Origin: a virus
Virus record (IMG/VR): IMGVR_UViG_3300049893_000417
Coordinates: 1 to 37,013 of that record
Length of the DNA: 37,013 bases
Direction: 5' to 3' (one strand)
Notes under the pieces: generated by a model
The model's database searches: none
Told to the model about the DNA's origin: nothing
Seen by the model: only the letters and a program-made list of their open reading frames with translations
Program-made: the position numbers and the translations under genes
In this document: positions 19,952 through 28,024 of the stretch, in pieces
How positions within the stretch are numbered: position 1 is the first letter of the stretch
Layout of the letters: each line of letters begins with the position of its first letter

Positions 19952-21283
19952 TTAAAGTTCGTAGGCCAAAGCACCCGTGATTTCAGCAACATGAATAGCC
20001 CCAGCAAGTCGAGCGGTAAACCCTAGTGAAAGGATTCTTGATGCTTTGATATTTGGGGCCAATTCCGCAGCTCTCGGGTAAGTGATAATAAAACTGGGGA
20101 CAGTATTGCCGTTTGCGTCGAGTTCGTCAGGTGCAATACCGCCGACATTAACGCCTTCCTGTAAGGATTTTCGCAAGTTATTGACGCAAAGCTGTATTCC
20201 CGGGTCAGTATAGGGTACCTTGTCCCTGTTAATCATCATCTGAACCATGTTAGTCTGAATGGTATCCCGAAGCCAGTCACGAAAACGAATCACGTCAATT
20301 CTTTCTCCCGCGGATACATTCCCGGGGTTTGTGAGTGCAATTTGTGACTGGTAAAACTCGAATGTATTGCCACCCTTGTTGACAATAGTTTGCTTCTGTG
20401 TTGCTGACAACTTAGAGGGTGTAACGCTTGCTAAGCCCTTAAGTGCCCAAGTTTCGGCCCCAGGCTGAATAGTGAACACCCTAGCCGCCCAGGCTGCGTC
20501 GGGGTATTCTGTCGCTGCGTTGGTATGATATAAGGCCGCAGTCCGATAATAGCGTGTGTCTTTGAGCACACTGAGCAAATCCGTCGTTAATCCGGCATTG
20601 AGTACGTCGGCCTCGTCTGTCGCGGTAATGAAAAGGCGTTCATTCGCTTCAGTCCATTCCGCAGCTTTAAGCTGCGTTGCTTTTACGCGTTCAACCATCA
20701 CCAAGCCGTACCAATTTTGATCCTCGTCCGTGATAGCGTCTAAATCATCGGCTACCGCAGAAACCGCAGTAAGCGGGCTAATCGCACCCCATTGTAAATT
20801 AGTCAAAAGGCTAATAGAATCAATGTTCGCACCAATCCATGCTACTTCAAGCGTATCACCCGCTACTGTTGCCGTGATAATTTCATTCGTATCCGCAAGA
20901 ACAGCCGCTGCTAGGCCCGCGACAATTTCAGCCGCCGTAGGCGTTGCGTCCGCGGTATAGCTGTACGTATCTGAACCAACCTTGAATGAATAAGTCCCAA
21001 GTGCGATAATGTCGGACACTTCGATGACGCCTTTCAACACGGCGCGCCTGCCGACCTTGATAATTCTAGGGCGCGGTATTTGTCCAAACGCATCTGATAG
21101 CGCGGTAAGCACATTGGGCGGCAAATCGTCTTCCGATGCGGCATTGTAGCTAGTATAAACGCGTACACGTTCCGGAAAAGTCATCAGCGGGGCAACAATC
21201 ATAGGAATGCCGAAGTTGCCCCTCGCGACACCAGTCGTATTTAATGCAATCTGAACAGAAACAATATCATCAAGTGTTGCCAT
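19952..21283 (-). CDS. Tail sheath protein, DUF3383 family
   Basis: ATG at 21283 chosen over the upstream frame start (21307), with family-like MATLDDIVSVQIALNTTGVARGNFGIP at the N-terminus. The 443 residues include the PERVRVYTSYNAASEDDLPPNVLTALSDAFGQIPRPRIIKVGRR block. The C-terminal half carries NPGNVSAGERIDVIRFRDWL and LARLAGAIH-type end motifs. It forms the contractile outer cylinder of the tail, which makes this a myovirus. Confidence 0.92.
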   Translation of the reverse strand: MATLDDIVSVQIALNTTGVARGNFGIPMIVAPLMTFPERVRVYTSYNAASEDDLPPNVLTALSDAFGQIPRPRIIKVGRRAVLKGVIEVSDIIALGTYSFKVGSDTYSYTADATPTAAEIVAGLAAAVLADTNEIITATVAGDTLEVAWIGANIDSISLLTNLQWGAISPLTAVSAVADDLDAITDEDQNWYGLVMVERVKATQLKAAEWTEANERLFITATDEADVLNAGLTTDLLSVLKDTRYYRTAALYHTNAATEYPDAAWAARVFTIQPGAETWALKGLASVTPSKLSATQKQTIVNKGGNTFEFYQSQIALTNPGNVSAGERIDVIRFRDWLRDTIQTNMVQMMINRDKVPYTDPGIQLCVNNLRKSLQEGVNVGGIAPDELDANGNTVPSFIITYPRAAELAPNIKASRILSLGFTARLAGAIHVAEITGALAYEL

Positions 21284-21312
21284 ATCAAACCCCTTATATA
21301 AAATCAAGACTA

Positions 21313-21852
21313 CTATAGAACGACAATAATATCCTCGGCTAAATCGTTGTTGGGATTAGAGAATCCCTTTTCTTGGTTTGTGACATAAGAAGAGTCTACA
21401 TCTACAGTCTCAATAATTCCAACATTGTCAAGCAATTCAGTTCCAAATCTTATAAATAAATCAACAACGGCCCTACTTTCTATCCTAGAATTATCAAGAG
21501 TATAAGGCGCGTCAATAACATTGCCTATGTCATACAATGCGATTTTTTCTAATGAAAAAGCATCTATAACCGTGATTCTTGATAAATTGTTGGCCAAATC
21601 TAAGCAATACATGTAAGAATCTTCGCCGATACGCTGAAGTTGTACAGTCGCCTCTCTTACTCCAAAGACAAGTTGATTTCCATTTTCATCGACTCCTTGC
21701 CCGTAAGAATCTTTACCGATAGGCCTTATTGATGAAATTCGAATCGTCCAGTAAGGCAATGCCTCACGCGGAGAATTTTGGTTACTAAAAATCCATTTCT
21801 CAGGAGCAACCAATGGACTGATTATAGAAAACACCTTTTCGTTTAGGTTCAT
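21313..21852 (-). CDS. Tail terminator / neck protein (LIC_12616-like)
   Basis: 179 residues, directly upstream of the sheath. The pattern YWTIRISSIRPIGKDSYG, then a beta strand with VREATVQLQRIGEDSYMYCLDLANNL and a C-terminal ESRAVVDLFIRFG strand, fits neck terminator proteins of this phage group. It would cap the tail and join it to the connector. Overlaps the beta-helix gene by one base. Confidence 0.7.
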   Translation of the reverse strand: MNLNEKVFSIISPLVAPEKWIFSNQNSPREALPYWTIRISSIRPIGKDSYGQGVDENGNQLVFGVREATVQLQRIGEDSYMYCLDLANNLSRITVIDAFSLEKIALYDIGNVIDAPYTLDNSRIESRAVVDLFIRFGTELLDNVGIIETVDVDSSYVTNQEKGFSNPNNDLAEDIIVVL

Positions 21853-23177
21853 TATCTTGCTGATGCAGTCAGCATCCCATAAGCCACTGTCGGCGTTCCA
21901 GATTCAGACTGAACAAATAACTCGACATAATCATTTGGCAAAACTGAAACAGGATAATCATACCCTACAATACCACTGTTCTCGTTCGATGTTTTAATAA
22001 AAACTTCACAAATAGACTGCAAAATAGGCGTGCCATTTTTTGCAATACATATTCTAACCCATGCGTTGGCTGCTGTGTTCTTAACCACCGCAGAAAAAGA
22101 AAAAACAAGGGTTTTTTCATCAAAACCCGTATAGGTGAGCCTGTTTGAAGTTATAGTAAAATGGCTTGAGCCTGATACCGCCGTCGTCGTTCCAAGGGCT
22201 TTTACAAAGGCCGCGTTTGCACCAGTCGTCGCTGTTGCGTTTTGTGTACCTGAAGCGTTTTGGAATGTAAAAGACCCGCTGAAATAGGTATCACGCACGC
22301 CTATGCAGTCTGTGTTATAGATTTTATTGTCTTGAGGGTCAAGGCCTGTAATATAGGTTCCAGCCCCTTGAAACGCAACAGAATTCATCCTAAACCGGCC
22401 ATTGGGTATAGTAGCCGAGCTAGAAATGTTCAATGCCGTTTGACCAGACGCAACGCTTACGTTGATTCTGTCCATGAATACAGTATTTTGTACTATAAAA
22501 GTACTTGGAAAACTGAATACAGTACACGTTCCATTATTAGACGGTGCCGCAACAATATCTAAAAGTAACGTTTGAAAAGTACCGTCAAATATAATTCCGT
22601 TATTGTTCCCAAGTATATTGGCCTCATTAATTGAGGCTGCATAGTAATTTTTAATTATCCCGCAGTTCGCCGAACTAGAAAGCGTCACGTTTTCCATCAA
22701 AAGTAGAGGAAAACGCCCAGCACCTATATTATTCGGATAATTGCCGTTAATATCAAATATCTTAGAGTTTGGCCCTGTGGCCACAAGACTAAGGTTTGAC
22801 AAAATCAAATTATACCCGTTTGAATTACCAGAAAAAAGGTTTAGATTGTCTGTAACCAAGACAAGGCTTGACCCAGTTCCCTTTCCTCCATCAAAATAAA
22901 CAGACCCGCTAGAAGGCAATGTGAGGCCAAAAGTCAGAACTATGCTAGTTACCGCATCCAATACATAAAGTATATTGGGCTGTAATGTTACGTAACCAGA
23001 GGATGGAGTCCCAAAATCGGATGCCGTCCTAATGATTTTTCTGTACAGGAATTTTGCCTGCTCCATATCCGTCTGGAGCGTCTCTATTTCTGACTTTGCC
23101 GATGCGAAGTTAGCCCTTACTGCGGCAGTAGTCGCATTTCCAAACGGCGGTACACTTACGTTGATGCTACTTGTCAT
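21852..23177 (-). CDS. Beta-helix fibre-like protein inserted among connector genes (441 aa)
   Basis: The N-terminus (INVSVPPFGNATTAAVRANFASAKSEIETLQTDM) is the assembly-type region seen in phage fibre proteins. Residues about 75-290 are rung-like and Asn/Ser/Gly-rich, as in parallel beta-helix tailspikes. The C-terminal 130 residues (FVKALGTTTAVSGSSHFTIT, LVFSFSAVVKNTAANAWVRICIAKNG) form a jelly-roll-like head. No catalytic residues are identified. Location between head-tail joiner and tail terminator is unusual for a fibre. It may be a neck or collar fibre. Confidence 0.7.
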   Translation of the reverse strand: MTSSINVSVPPFGNATTAAVRANFASAKSEIETLQTDMEQAKFLYRKIIRTASDFGTPSSGYVTLQPNILYVLDAVTSIVLTFGLTLPSSGSVYFDGGKGTGSSLVLVTDNLNLFSGNSNGYNLILSNLSLVATGPNSKIFDINGNYPNNIGAGRFPLLLMENVTLSSSANCGIIKNYYAASINEANILGNNNGIIFDGTFQTLLLDIVAAPSNNGTCTVFSFPSTFIVQNTVFMDRINVSVASGQTALNISSSATIPNGRFRMNSVAFQGAGTYITGLDPQDNKIYNTDCIGVRDTYFSGSFTFQNASGTQNATATTGANAAFVKALGTTTAVSGSSHFTITSNRLTYTGFDEKTLVFSFSAVVKNTAANAWVRICIAKNGTPILQSICEVFIKTSNENSGIVGYDYPVSVLPNDYVELFVQSESGTPTVAYGMLTASAR

Positions 23178-23561
23178 TTACGGCCTCTCTATAACTCCTG
23201 ATAACCAATCGGCTATAGACGTGAATTTAAAAATCTTTGAGCCTATATATTTATAGTGGCTTATAATGCCTGATTGATTGACAAAAATACTTGTAATTTC
23301 GTATCCATAACCCTCATGCACGATAATATCAGGCTGCATTCCGGTGCCTTCCACCGTTACATTGAGTAGGTCTTTAGTGTAGATTTTAACAAAATCCGAT
23401 AATCTTCTGCCTTCTGGCATTGCATTCATATCTTGAGCATTGCCTAACGCTTGAATAGAGGCTAATGTCGTCGTCGTTGTTCTCGCGCCAGCAGTCCATT
23501 TACCATTAACGTATGTACCGGCTGCTTCACGTAGTACGGTTTTGCTTGTGCTAAAAAACAC
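23178..23561 (-). CDS. Head-tail connector or collar protein (127 aa)
   Basis: GTG start at 23561 with GGAAG upstream. The beta-rich sequence (YVNGKWTAGARTTTTTLASIQALGNAQDMNAMPEGRRLSDFVKIYT) resembles the neck/head-closure proteins that follow the HK97-gp10-like gene in DUF2184-capsid phages. Position supports head-tail joining. No specific family can be named from reading alone. Confidence 0.65.
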   Translation of the reverse strand: MFFSTSKTVLREAAGTYVNGKWTAGARTTTTTLASIQALGNAQDMNAMPEGRRLSDFVKIYTKDLLNVTVEGTGMQPDIIVHEGYGYEITSIFVNQSGIISHYKYIGSKIFKFTSIADWLSGVIERP

Positions 23562-23564
23562 CGT

Positions 23565-24026
23565 TTACTTCCCGCTTATTGGGCGAATATCGATCTGAAC
23601 AGCGTTAATAAGTGCCCCTGTATCAACTAGCGTTTTGGTTGACCCTTTTTTTGCTGCAACCGTTGAAGGTTTAAGTGCTGGCAAAAAATCCCTATTCTTT
23701 ATCGTATTTTGAATTTTTGACTTCACCCATTCTCCAACATAGGTAAGTGATTGAGTTGTTGTTTTGCGTCCTTCGACTATATTTTGGTATTGCTTGTCAA
23801 TCACTGTTTTGATAGCTTGCGAATTTTCGTCTATTGTCGTGCCCATAAACGGCCTTGCCGGTATTTTGCTCGTCCCAAATTCATTGGCTTGTGCATAAGC
23901 CGCGATACTTTCTCCGTCGTTTCGCGCGTCGCTTAAAATACCAACCACAACCTCTAATTTATTAGCCTTTTCTAGTTCGGCTAAAATGTTATTTAATCCA
24001 CGGTCTATATCCTTGACATTCCCCAT
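23565..24026 (-). CDS. HK97 gp10-like head-tail protein (153 aa)
   Basis: ATG at 24026 overlaps the upstream TAA; the longer frame start (24068) lies in the DUF4054 gene. Residues about 25-60 (EVVVGILSDARNDGESIAAYAQANEFG, KIPARPFMGTTI) and a C-terminal helical part (YVGEWVKSKIQNTIKNRDFLPALKPSTVAAKKGSTKTLVDTGAL) carry the R-P-F-G and D-T-G-L pattern of gp10-like minor structural proteins. Role in completing the neck. Confidence 0.8.
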   Translation of the reverse strand: MGNVKDIDRGLNNILAELEKANKLEVVVGILSDARNDGESIAAYAQANEFGTSKIPARPFMGTTIDENSQAIKTVIDKQYQNIVEGRKTTTQSLTYVGEWVKSKIQNTIKNRDFLPALKPSTVAAKKGSTKTLVDTGALINAVQIDIRPISGK

Positions 24027-24391
24027 TACGACGAACCTCCGCGAGTCATAATCGACGAGCCAAAACACGCCCGCGTAGCTTCTAAGAACTGTTGCCCGTA
24101 AATAGTCTGCATAAGATAACCTTGTGACGCGCCAGAATTTCCAGTACCAAAGTACTCAATTTCTAAATCGCCCTCTTTCTTACGTTTAACCTGTCCTGAT
24201 GATAGCGAGCCATTATTGCTGACAAAAATTAAATGAGCCGCGTATAACGCCTGCGCCATTGCGCCCTTCTCTTCACCTAAACATTCAACGTCGGTATAGT
24301 TGCCCGCAATTACAATCCATTGATTAACAGTAGCATCGTCAATACAAGAAAACTCTTTAGCAACAACACGAAAGTACTCAAGCGGCGTCAT
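24026..24391 (-). CDS. Head-tail adaptor, DUF4054 family
   Basis: 121 residues. The pattern is FRVVAKEFSCIDDATVNQWIVIAGNYTDVECLGEEKGAMAQALYAAHLI, then a Gly-rich stretch and YLMQTIYGQQFLEATRACFGSSIMTRGG. This is characteristic of DUF4054 adaptor proteins located after the capsid gene. It binds under the portal to extend the connector. Abuts the small gene upstream. Confidence 0.85.
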   Translation of the reverse strand: MTPLEYFRVVAKEFSCIDDATVNQWIVIAGNYTDVECLGEEKGAMAQALYAAHLIFVSNNGSLSSGQVKRKKEGDLEIEYFGTGNSGASQGYLMQTIYGQQFLEATRACFGSSIMTRGGSS

Positions 24392-24583
24392 TTATTTCGT
24401 TTTGTTATAAGCACGTTTTGTAGTTGGTTCTTCTGCATCTTTATTCATGGATTCTTTAACTTCAATCAATTCTGAAGTGTTAATAGAACCTGAAAAAATA
24501 TCAGGAATGTCCCGCTCCTCACCTGGAGCGATAAATACCTCCCCGACATGATGCAGCCTTTTAGATACGTTTTTTACTTTCAT
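24392..24583 (-). CDS. Small capsid-associated protein (63 aa)
   Basis: Starts MKVKNVSKRLHHVGEVFIAPGEERDIPD, a short beta unit like the small proteins that often follow major capsid genes. A Lys/Glu/Thr-rich tail ends at KRAYNKTK. It has no gap to the DUF4054 gene. Possibly a head fibre base or adaptor; role unknown. Confidence 0.65.
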   Translation of the reverse strand: MKVKNVSKRLHHVGEVFIAPGEERDIPDIFSGSINTSELIEVKESMNKDAEEPTTKRAYNKTK

Positions 24584-24599
24584 GACATTCCTTTATTTG

Positions 24600-24629
24600 A
24601 AATATGCGGGCGTTACCACCCGCATATTT
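24600..24629. terminator. Hairpin after the capsid gene
   Basis: AAATATGCGGG and CCCGCATATTT form a perfect 11-bp stem around an eight-base loop between capsid and the next late gene. On the plus strand it is followed by TTTTATT. On the leftward (late) strand the T-run is short. It probably attenuates transcription so that capsid mRNA exceeds downstream messages, or stabilises its 3' end. Confidence 0.6.
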
Positions 24630-24638
24630 TTATTCATG

Positions 24639-25604
24639 TTAAATCCCATCAGCAAATGCAAATGCTAGCGGGTATTCAATAATAACACCAGCAAAACGGC
24701 TTTCAACCGGCACCTCAAACTCAAGCCCTTTTTGTTGTGGCGCGTACTGCTTAATCATCATTGGGATTTCTAGTTGCCAGTTGTCCATGGAGTTCTCCAT
24801 GGCATACATACGATCGGCTCCAGCAACACCCGCATTATCAAGCTCAACCACTTGCTTGAATTCGACACCTGGATGATTTTTTTGCAGAAACTCAAGAATC
24901 GTGGTATCGCTAGCGGTACTATTTTGCACTGTTGCAATAAGCGCGTATTGTTCGACTGGCATCCATACCTGGCTTGGCCTATGAACACCCTTAGATTGAA
25001 CAATAACCTTGTTAATTAAGGCATTCACGTCGCGTACGATTTTATCCGCAGTTTTCGATGCAAAAGTTTTAGATGAACCAGTACCATCGGCAAGCAAAGT
25101 AACTTCTGGGACATTGGAATTATTCAACAACCCTGGAAGTCCATGGTCAGCATCACCAGAGAAAGCAAGTTGATTAATCTTTTCTTGATGCGCGCGAATT
25201 GCCGCCATTGCTTTTTTGCCGTTTAAATTAACACCAGCAAAAAGAGCAGAACGAATTTCTTGGACATTGTAACCGTAAGAATTGCCAATCGAACGAATAG
25301 GATTAGTAAATTCTTTCGCGGATACATCGGCGCGCGGCAAATCGTTTGCATAGTTAGCAATTACTTTTGCCATCCCTACAGTGTCGTACTGTCGATAAGT
25401 ATGAGTAATGGCCCCTTCCGGGATTGCTGTCGATACAGGCATTAAACTCAGCGCGCCTAAAGCCACTCGTTTTACGTCATAGGTGTTTGACTTAATATAA
25501 TCTAACTGTCGAGCAAAAAATGCGCTTTCGTTAGCATCAAAACGCCCACTGTTTTTGATAACAAGCAAATCTGCTTCGTCGTATTTCATATGTTGGCTAC
25601 TCAT
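24639..25604 (-). CDS. Major capsid protein, DUF2184 family
   Basis: 321 residues starting SSQHMKYDEADLLVIKNSGRFDANESAFFARQLDYIKS, the DUF2184 capsid start. It carries the core segments AKEFTNPIRSIGNSYGYNVQEIRSA and RAHQEKINQLAFSGDADHGLPGLLNN. It belongs to the HK97-fold group of the DUF1073-DUF2213-DUF2184 head module. Only the hairpin at 24600 separates it from the next gene. Confidence 0.9.
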   Translation of the reverse strand: MSSQHMKYDEADLLVIKNSGRFDANESAFFARQLDYIKSNTYDVKRVALGALSLMPVSTAIPEGAITHTYRQYDTVGMAKVIANYANDLPRADVSAKEFTNPIRSIGNSYGYNVQEIRSALFAGVNLNGKKAMAAIRAHQEKINQLAFSGDADHGLPGLLNNSNVPEVTLLADGTGSSKTFASKTADKIVRDVNALINKVIVQSKGVHRPSQVWMPVEQYALIATVQNSTASDTTILEFLQKNHPGVEFKQVVELDNAGVAGADRMYAMENSMDNWQLEIPMMIKQYAPQQKGLEFEVPVESRFAGVIIEYPLAFAFADGI

Positions 25605-26056
25605 TATTTAATCTCCACTAAGGCCAAACCCGCGCCAGTTGTACCCGTAACAAACTTGACATTTATTTGTGTGAACGCTTCAATTCCAGCCGCTACTGGC
25701 TCGTCCGTAACTTTACCAGTGGCCACAGTTAAGTTTGCCGTAGCACCTGCGACTACTGCGTCCGTTGTTTCAAGCCATACGCGCCCCTTTTTCAAAACGC
25801 TCACGGTCTCGTATTGTGCATATTGCACAAGTCCATTAGAGTCTTGTTGCCGCGCTTGGTCGTGCAAAGCAAACCCTACTGTGTTTGCGCCAGTCGTTGC
25901 CTTTAATACTTCGGCTTCCTTGTTTGTCCCAAGTCTTACAGGGTAAGACACGGGGATTGCCTCTTCTGCGGCAAAGCTGCTAACGTCACGCGAATTAAGT
26001 CCGTCTAGCATCCCTTTGAATGCCGCAGCCCCATATTGGCTAATTGTTGATTGCAT
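25604..26056 (-). CDS. Capsid cement/decoration protein (Gp24-like)
   Basis: 150 residues with an all-beta look, between protease/scaffold and capsid genes. The pattern is SFAAEEAIPVSYPVRLGTNKEAEVLKATTGANTVGFALHDQARQQ, then KKGRVWLETTDAVVAGATANLTVATGKVT. This matches structural cement proteins of this head module. It would sit at the capsid surface or threefold axes. Confidence 0.8.
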   Translation of the reverse strand: MQSTISQYGAAAFKGMLDGLNSRDVSSFAAEEAIPVSYPVRLGTNKEAEVLKATTGANTVGFALHDQARQQDSNGLVQYAQYETVSVLKKGRVWLETTDAVVAGATANLTVATGKVTDEPVAAGIEAFTQINVKFVTGTTGAGLALVEIK

Positions 26057-26592
26057 TATTTTTGCTCCTTATTACTTAGTTCTGCCATAAAAGTTTTATA
26101 TGAACCGGCCTCTTGTTTATTGACTTGGCCATCATGACGCTGTGCGCCAGCCTGACGTTGCAATGCCATGGTATCGTCATTTTTCATTGATACCGTAAGG
26201 TCGAATGCCGCATTGATATACTCCTCAGACTTTCCGGAAAGGTCAGCATCAGCACGCATCGACTTGATTACAAGCTCCTTGACTTCGCGGTCGGTCTTTC
26301 CTTCGCTATCAACCTTGAACGCTTCGGCAACCTTGTCAAGTTCGGCCCTAGCCTTAACCTCAGCTCGGGCGGCAACAAGAGCGTCTGCACGTACCTTATC
26401 CGCAGATTCCACTTGCGACTTAAGCGTGTCACGTTCGGCGGTTACTGTGTCGAGTTGCTTTTGTAGTTCATCTTTGCGTAATACAAGCTCGGCTTTGTCA
26501 TTACGAAGTTTGCCAATTTCAACAACAACCTCATGCTCGGCTTGATACTCTAGGCCGCTATCTAGCCGAATTCGGCCAAAATTATCAGACAT
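26056..26592 (-). CDS. Nested scaffold protein (internal in-frame start)
   Basis: An ATG at 26592 in the protease frame is preceded by GAGGAAGGAAATACC, a strong ribosome-binding site inside the coding region. The 178-residue product starts [17 protein letters not shown]. It is a long coiled coil ([42 protein letters not shown]) with a helical end, typical of capsid scaffolds. This copies the lambda C/Nu3 arrangement: protease-scaffold fusion plus free scaffold. Confidence 0.7.
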   Translation of the reverse strand: MSDNFGRIRLDSGLEYQAEHEVVVEIGKLRNDKAELVLRKDELQKQLDTVTAERDTLKSQVESADKVRADALVAARAEVKARAELDKVAEAFKVDSEGKTDREVKELVIKSMRADADLSGKSEEYINAAFDLTVSMKNDDTMALQRQAGAQRHDGQVNKQEAGSYKTFMAELSNKEQK

Positions 26593-27141
26593 GGTATTTC
26601 CTTCCTCGGTTAATAAAACGGCGTCATGCCGGTCAAGATTGAGCCTAGCATTACCAGCACGGCCCCTTGGCACAATGGCCAAATGGTTCACCCTGATGTT
26701 TCTTTGAATGGCATCGTAATGTTCGCCATTCCAAACACCTGGTGTTTCTTCTAGGTCAACTTTATAACCTAGTGATAATTCTTTTTTCCCGCCATTTTTT
26801 GCCTTGTCTATCATTTCGCCATCGTGAATGATAATGCTAGCAACGACATTATCACCGTCTTGTCGTGCTGGACTTTGGATAAGCCCTACCGTCAATTTTT
26901 TAGCATTTTTTGACGTTACCATTTCCGAAGGATGGTCATCTGTAATCGGCTTTCCGGAAAATGAAGCCAATGAATCCGCATTGAATACTTCCTCCGGAAG
27001 GCGTAATTCCCTAGCAATAGAACCATCCGCGCGTTTATACGATTGTATCCCTACGCGTCCAAGAATAGGCGTGTCTATTAAATACCCCTCTTCTGTAAGA
27101 GTGGCTTTTATTTGTGTTCTATCAAAACGTGTGCATGTCAT
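26056..27141 (-). CDS. Head maturation protease with C-terminal scaffold, DUF2213 family
   Basis: 361 residues. The N-terminal 170 ([97 protein letters not shown]) are the DUF2213 pattern with the candidate catalytic His in VNHLAIV and Ser in ELSLGYK. The C-terminal part is the scaffold. No ribosome-binding site precedes the ATG at 27141. A predicted promoter at 27150-27178 would make an almost leaderless mRNA. Confidence 0.85.
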   Translation of the reverse strand: MTCTRFDRTQIKATLTEEGYLIDTPILGRVGIQSYKRADGSIARELRLPEEVFNADSLASFSGKPITDDHPSEMVTSKNAKKLTVGLIQSPARQDGDNVVASIIIHDGEMIDKAKNGGKKELSLGYKVDLEETPGVWNGEHYDAIQRNIRVNHLAIVPRGRAGNARLNLDRHDAVLLTEEGNTMSDNFGRIRLDSGLEYQAEHEVVVEIGKLRNDKAELVLRKDELQKQLDTVTAERDTLKSQVESADKVRADALVAARAEVKARAELDKVAEAFKVDSEGKTDREVKELVIKSMRADADLSGKSEEYINAAFDLTVSMKNDDTMALQRQAGAQRHDGQVNKQEAGSYKTFMAELSNKEQK

Positions 27142-27149
27142 CGTTGGGC

Positions 27150-27178
27150 AGTGTATCTAAGTCATTAAAAAATTGCAA
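27150..27178 (-). promoter_or_regulatory. Possible internal promoter before the capsid genes
   Basis: On the minus strand TTGCAA (27178-27173), 17 bp, TACACT (27155-27150). It lies in the 73-bp gap before the protease-scaffold gene, among the largest gaps of the head region. It could boost capsid gene expression. The predicted start falls about two bases before the ATG. Confidence 0.35.
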
Positions 27179-27214
27179 CATAATATAATGCTATAAAATT
27201 TTAGCATAAACAAG

Positions 27215-28024
27215 CTATTCGTCAGGCCATATGGCTTCAGCATGGCATCGGCATCTAACAGGCTGCCCTGGGTGTTCTCCTCCCGCTCCCTCTTCCCATG
27301 TGTATTCTTTGCCGTCTCTTTCTACGTGGTCTGGTCGCACTCGGCTATCTCCGACGCTTTGCCAAATATACTTTTTAACACCAACACTTTGAAGTCTGTA
27401 TCTTGTTAAATCAGAGTTTAATTTTAGCGTTTGGTCTTGCGCTATTAATTTTGCGCGTGAGTCCGTGACAACGTACCTCTGCTTTATTTGTTTTTTTAAT
27501 CCGCTTACAGACTGCCCTCCCATTACACCACGTCTAATAATGCCCTCAAGCTCGGGGTGTAGTTTTGTCGGCAACGATTTTATAAGTGCGGTATTTTCTG
27601 CTATCCAACCTTCTGCAAGTGGCCCCAAGAATGGCTCACTCCTGAATACATTAGCTCCAAGAATAGCACTTGAAGGTGCTCCTGGCATAACTGGGGGCAG
27701 GGTATAGCCAGTGTTGGATTTAACCACAAGCCTAAATTGTCTTTCGTTGTGCTTGCTGATTGAATTGAACAATGGCGAAAGCCTAGGCAAAATTTTATCC
27801 AAAGTTACCAATGATAGCCTGACTAACTCGGCTATAATTGAATCTAACGTGTCCGCCCATGAATCTTTTTTTATTTCAACATTGTACTGCAATACAATAT
27901 CGTCAATTCTTGGAATTAATAATTTATTTACGTCAGTCTGTAAATTTTTTGAATAACCAAGCAATAACCTCTTGTATTCTCGCTCCTGGCTTAATGGGTC
28001 GTCAAGTATCTTCTTTTCCGCCAT
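27215..28024 (-). CDS. Head morphogenesis / minor head protein (SPP1 gp7, Mu gpF-like)
   Basis: ATG at 28024 is nine bases after GAGG; the ATG at 28033 is too close to it. The 269 residues are helical, then end with the family's C-terminal block. This includes KLIAQDQTLKLNSDLTRYRLQSVGVKKYIWQSVGDSRVRPDHVERDGKEYTW and HPGQPVRCRCHAEAIW, the W..-D.RVR..H and PG....CRC motifs. It overlaps the portal gene and enters the capsid through it. Confidence 0.9.
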   Translation of the reverse strand: MAEKKILDDPLSQEREYKRLLLGYSKNLQTDVNKLLIPRIDDIVLQYNVEIKKDSWADTLDSIIAELVRLSLVTLDKILPRLSPLFNSISKHNERQFRLVVKSNTGYTLPPVMPGAPSSAILGANVFRSEPFLGPLAEGWIAENTALIKSLPTKLHPELEGIIRRGVMGGQSVSGLKKQIKQRYVVTDSRAKLIAQDQTLKLNSDLTRYRLQSVGVKKYIWQSVGDSRVRPDHVERDGKEYTWEEGAGGEHPGQPVRCRCHAEAIWPDE

